Source: an uncultured Methylococcaceae bacterium (GTDB lineage Bacteria > Pseudomonadota > Gammaproteobacteria > Methylococcales > Methylomonadaceae). From it: a stretch of 9,607 nucleotides of DNA. The stretch's first letter is position 1, and every line of letters starts with the position of its first letter. The DNA lies in NCBI GenBank assembly GCA_903903765.1, contig CAIVAH010000220.1, positions 1 through 9,607 on the forward strand. The letters run 5' to 3'. The position numbers and the translations under genes are program-made. Below the pieces are notes generated by a model. That model was given only the letters and a program-made list of their open reading frames with translations. It did no database searches and was not told the DNA's origin. Positions 6,653 to 9,607 of this stretch are shown one piece after another.

Positions 6653-9472
6653 ATGCAATCTCCACAATACATAGTTGGCATTGATTTAGGTACTACCCAT
6701 ACCGTGGTTGCCTTCACTAGTTTAGATTCAACACAGCAAGATATTCAGCTGTTTAATGTGGAGCAATTGGTGGCACCCGGACAAGTGGCTGAAAGACCGA
6801 TACTGCCTTCTGTTCGATATCATCCTGCCATAGAAGAGTTAAGCCATAATGATATTGAGTTTCATAGTTATAACAAAGGTGCTAATTTCTCTGATATGCC
6901 AGTGGTTATAGGCGAGGCTGCGCGATTATTAGGGGCAAAATCTAAAGGGCGGTTTATTAGCAGCGCAAAAAGTTGGTTGTCACATCCTGGAGTTGATCAT
7001 ACGGCTGAAATATTACCTTGGGGTAGTCATGATGATGTTGCAAAGGTATCCCCCATTGAAGCGAGCGCTAGTTATTTGGCCCATATTAGGACAGTTTGGG
7101 GACATAAGTTTTCACACGCTCCCTTAGAACAACAAGATATTGTTATTACAGTTCCGGCCTCTTTTGATGAAGAAGCCCGCTCATTAACCTTAGAAGCAGC
7201 AAAAATGGCAGGCTTAACTAAGTTGCGTTTTTTAGAAGAGCCGCAAGCTGTTTGCTATGACTGGTTAAGAATAAATGCCGATAATCTTCAGCAGTCTTTG
7301 AGTGATGTGCATTTATTGTTAGTCTGTGATGTCGGAGGGGGTACTACAGATTTAACTCTTATTAAGGTTGAAACTGGAGCGAAAGAACCTAAATTAACCC
7401 GTATTGGTGTTGGTGATCATCTTATGCTGGGTGGTGATAACATTGATCTTGCCATGGCGCATTTAGCTGAAAGTCGTTTGGTCGCAGATCAAAAACGCTT
7501 ATCGCAAGCCGATTTATCGCAATTATTAGAGCAATGCCGGCTCGCTAAAGAACAGTTGCTAGCAAAAGATGCTCCAGAACAAGTATCCGTTACTTTATTA
7601 GGCGGTGGCTCTAAACTGATAGGTGCTTCACGTAGTGTGTTATTTACCCGAGACGAGGTACGTGTTTTAGCCTTAGATGGTTTTTTCCCCTTATCTAATC
7701 AAGATGATTATCCGAATGTAAAAAGGAGTGGAGTGGTAGAGTTTGGTTTGCCGTATGCGGCAGATCCTGCCATTAGTAAACATCTGGCTGATTTTTTACA
7801 ACAACATAAAAATGCCTCACAAGAGGCCATGAAAGGTGAAGGCAGTGTGCCTGATGCCTTATTACTGAATGGCGGGGTGTTTCGTAGCCAATTGCTAAGT
7901 CAACGTGTGCAAGAGTTACTCAATTCATGGGGTTCTAAACCAGTTACGTTATTAGAAAATCAGCACCCTGATTTGTCTGTTGCATATGGCGCTGTTAGTT
8001 ATGCATTAGCTAAGCGCAATAATAAACTTAAAATTGGAGGTGGTGCAGCTCGAAGTTATTTTTTAGTTTTGGATGCTGATAAAGCCGATGTAAATCAAGG
8101 CGTGTGTGTGTTACCTAAAGGTAGCGAAGAAGGTGATGAAGTCATTTTAAAAGATAAGTATTTTGCCCTACGCTTGGGTTTGCCCGTCCGGTTTCATTTG
8201 GCATCAACTACGGGTGATACAGACTATACGGCCGGTGAAATTATTAACTTAAATGATGATTTTAATTTTTTACCGCCCTTAGTAGCGGCATTTGACAGGA
8301 CTGTGGAGACTTCAAGTGATGAAGTGATTGTCAAATTAGCAGTGACTCAAACTGAAATTGGTGTGCTGAAAATTGAATGTGTTTCGATAGATAACGCAAA
8401 TCAGCGGTGGAATGTTGAGTTTCAGTTGCGTAAAAAAACGGCGGCTACTTTACAAGCTGAAGATTATAGATTGCCTATTCAATTTACTGGTGCGGTCGAT
8501 AAGATAATCGCTATTTTTGGTTCTAAATCCAAACATATTGATGTTAAGGCTGTTAAAAACCTCCGGGCTGAATTAGAAAAACACTTGGGGGCAGATCGCT
8601 TAGAATGGGAGTTACCGTTAATACGCGCATTATTTACGGTGTTACTTGATAATTCCAAAAACCATCGTCGTTCTGAAAATCATGAACGTGTGTGGTTGAA
8701 TTTGGTTGGCTTTTGTCTGCGCCCTGGATTAGGTGATGTATTAGATGAATGGCGAGTAGATCAGTTATGGAAGCACTATGCACAAGGCATACAGTATGTA
8801 AATGAAACTCAGAACTGGGCGGAATGGTGGACTTTATGGCGACGTATAGCGGGGGGATTATCAGTGATCGCACAAGAGCAAATCTTCACCGATATATCAA
8901 AATACATAAATCCATCTGCGGCAAGACAAGTCAATGTCGCTAAACAGATTAAAATACGTAGTTATGATGATATTGTTAGATTAGCAGCGGTATTAGAGAA
9001 ATTGCCACTAGATAAAAAAGCGCAACTGGCCGATTGGTTGTTAACTCGATTGCAAAAACCGTCCGAGTCTATTCAAACATGGTGGGCGGTTGGACGAGTT
9101 GGCGCGCGCGTCCCGTTTTATGGCAGTCAACATAATGTATTACCGGCGTCGGTTGCTCAGCATTTGTTAATGCAAATAATGACTGAAGATTGGAAAAAAA
9201 ATCAGCATGCGGCATTTGCAGCCACACTGATTGCTAGAATGAGTGGCGATCGTGATCAAGATATTGAGGAGCAAATGCGAACCCAAATTATAGAAAAACT
9301 AAAATTAAGTAAATCCCCCGTCTCTTGGGTAGAGATGGTAGAACAATATAAAGAGCTCGATGAAAAAGCCGAAAAGCAAATGTTTGGTGAAACATTACCT
9401 CCCGGCTTAACGTTGATTGTTAGTGATGATCGTGGTGGTGACTGTGGTCGTGGTGATGGTGGGTTGAATTAA
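6653..9472 (+). CDS. Hsp70-family (DnaK-like) protein with C-terminal DUF3731-like region
   Basis: A 939-residue cytosolic actin-fold ATPase of the Hsp70 superfamily. The nucleotide-binding domain spans about residues 1-455: phosphate-1 loop GIDLGTTHT (9-17), VITVPASFDEEAR (164-176), LEEPQAV (194-200) in place of the canonical NEPTAAA, phosphate-2 loop CDVGGGTTDL (225-234), LGGDN (259-263), and the adenosine-loop region LLLNGGVF (403-410). I do not see a classical DnaK peptide-binding domain or EEVD-type tail. The C-terminal part (about 640-920), with NWAEWWTLWRRIAGGL and GFCLRPGLGDVLDEWRVDQLW, matches the DUF3731 region of a subfamily of long Hsp70 relatives. The role is probably chaperone-like, with clients unknown. 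The recognisable family ends near GETLPPGLTLI; the last 16 residues (SDDRGGDCGRGDGGLN) are antisense to the His-rich tail of the convergent gene. The start has only a weak Shine-Dalgarno. No DUF2760 or second Hsp70 gene is adjacent. Confidence 0.9.
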   Translation: MQSPQYIVGIDLGTTHTVVAFTSLDSTQQDIQLFNVEQLVAPGQVAERPILPSVRYHPAIEELSHNDIEFHSYNKGANFSDMPVVIGEAARLLGAKSKGRFISSAKSWLSHPGVDHTAEILPWGSHDDVAKVSPIEASASYLAHIRTVWGHKFSHAPLEQQDIVITVPASFDEEARSLTLEAAKMAGLTKLRFLEEPQAVCYDWLRINADNLQQSLSDVHLLLVCDVGGGTTDLTLIKVETGAKEPKLTRIGVGDHLMLGGDNIDLAMAHLAESRLVADQKRLSQADLSQLLEQCRLAKEQLLAKDAPEQVSVTLLGGGSKLIGASRSVLFTRDEVRVLALDGFFPLSNQDDYPNVKRSGVVEFGLPYAADPAISKHLADFLQQHKNASQEAMKGEGSVPDALLLNGGVFRSQLLSQRVQELLNSWGSKPVTLLENQHPDLSVAYGAVSYALAKRNNKLKIGGGAARSYFLVLDADKADVNQGVCVLPKGSEEGDEVILKDKYFALRLGLPVRFHLASTTGDTDYTAGEIINLNDDFNFLPPLVAAFDRTVETSSDEVIVKLAVTQTEIGVLKIECVSIDNANQRWNVEFQLRKKTAATLQAEDYRLPIQFTGAVDKIIAIFGSKSKHIDVKAVKNLRAELEKHLGADRLEWELPLIRALFTVLLDNSKNHRRSENHERVWLNLVGFCLRPGLGDVLDEWRVDQLWKHYAQGIQYVNETQNWAEWWTLWRRIAGGLSVIAQEQIFTDISKYINPSAARQVNVAKQIKIRSYDDIVRLAAVLEKLPLDKKAQLADWLLTRLQKPSESIQTWWAVGRVGARVPFYGSQHNVLPASVAQHLLMQIMTEDWKKNQHAAFAATLIARMSGDRDQDIEEQMRTQIIEKLKLSKSPVSWVEMVEQYKELDEKAEKQMFGETLPPGLTLIVSDDRGGDCGRGDGGLN

Positions 9473-9607
9473 GGTCTGAAGTTGCAGTTGGCACTTCGCC
9501 TAATTGAGGTTCTGACGAAACAGCGTTATTAGGATTAGCGTTTGATAAGATTGCTTCTGCCGGAGTTTGATGCACGGCGACACCGTATTGATAAACCATT
9601 AATCCAC
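9420..9607 (-). CDS. C-terminal end of an unidentified protein with a His-rich metal-binding tail (partial)
   Basis: On the minus strand a frame is open from the window edge to a TAA at 9422-9420 (61 full codons). It reads GLMVYQYGVAVHQTPAEA, then a Ser/Asn/Pro-rich linker, and ends STHHHHDHSHHHDHH: 10 His, 2 Asp and 1 Ser in the last 13 residues. Such tails bind Ni, Zn, Cu or Co in proteins such as SlyD, HypB and several metal transporters or chaperones. None of these can be assigned here, because the folded part lies outside the window. An ATG at 9599 is in frame but probably internal, since the frame continues upstream (Gly-Leu before it). The gene overlaps the last 53 bp of the Hsp70 gene tail to tail. 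The segment VAVHQTPA is also found, without the His, in the linker of the multicopper oxidase (VAVQTPA). The alternative is that the frame is a chance shadow of Gly/Arg/Asp codons, but the varied upstream 47 codons argue against that. Confidence 0.6.
   Translation of the reverse strand, partial: GLMVYQYGVAVHQTPAEAILSNANPNNAVSSEPQLGEVPTATSDLNSTHHHHDHSHHHDHH
9557..9581 (-). repeat. Short segment nearly identical to part of the oxidase gene (4882-4903)
   Basis: On the plus strand CTGCCGGAGTTTGA followed by ACGGCGAC occurs here with TGC between the two blocks, and at 4882-4903 without it: 22 identical bases with one 3-nt, in-frame indel. Both copies lie in minus-strand frames and encode VAV(H)QTPA in Pro/Ala-rich linkers close to C-termini. 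This may be a shared linker of related proteins or a small duplication. Confidence 0.45.

Noticed and set aside
8634..8873. 79-residue minus-strand open frame inside the Hsp70 gene
   Set aside because: It is antisense to the conserved DUF3731 segment with the Trp-rich motif and has no motif of its own.

Overview
The window looks like ordinary chromosome from an AT-rich Gram-negative bacterium, most likely a gammaproteobacterium. The clues are a YbfF-type esterase, a ClcB-type chloride protein with a CBS tail, a long Hsp70 relative ending in a DUF3731-like region, and a Sec-exported multicopper oxidase. The genus cannot be named from the sequence. I found no tRNA, rRNA, CRISPR array, insertion sequence or phage module, and no gene-free stretch longer than about 300 bases.

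Layout. The left edge (1-1133) carries two minus-strand genes: the first 71 codons of a VUT-family membrane transporter, cut by the window edge, and a complete two-domain GNAT acetyltransferase. A short divergent region (1134-1246) separates them from a plus-strand run: a ClcB-like chloride channel or transporter with CBS domains (1247-2956), a DUF445 membrane protein (3045-3767) and a YbfF-like alpha/beta hydrolase (3769-4566). The last two are one base apart and probably translationally coupled. A perfect 10-bp hairpin sits in the gap before the convergent minus-strand gene (4694-6463), which encodes an exported, C-terminally anchored two-domain multicopper oxidase.

The 189-bp region between the oxidase and the divergent Hsp70-family gene (6653-9472) holds two clear dyad elements that look like operators. 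The Hsp70 gene overlaps by 53 bp, tail to tail, a minus-strand gene that runs off the right edge (9420-9607). That gene ends in a strongly His-rich tail (10 His in the last 13 residues), which suggests metal binding. It also shares a 22-nt near-identical stretch with the linker region of the multicopper oxidase.

No well-defined new system is evident. The most notable features are the His-rich partial gene and its antisense overlap with the Hsp70 3' end, the shared linker segment between the two minus-strand genes, the operator-like dyads in the oxidase/Hsp70 divergent region, and the domain arrangement of the oxidase. A link between these genes in copper or metal handling is only an inference.
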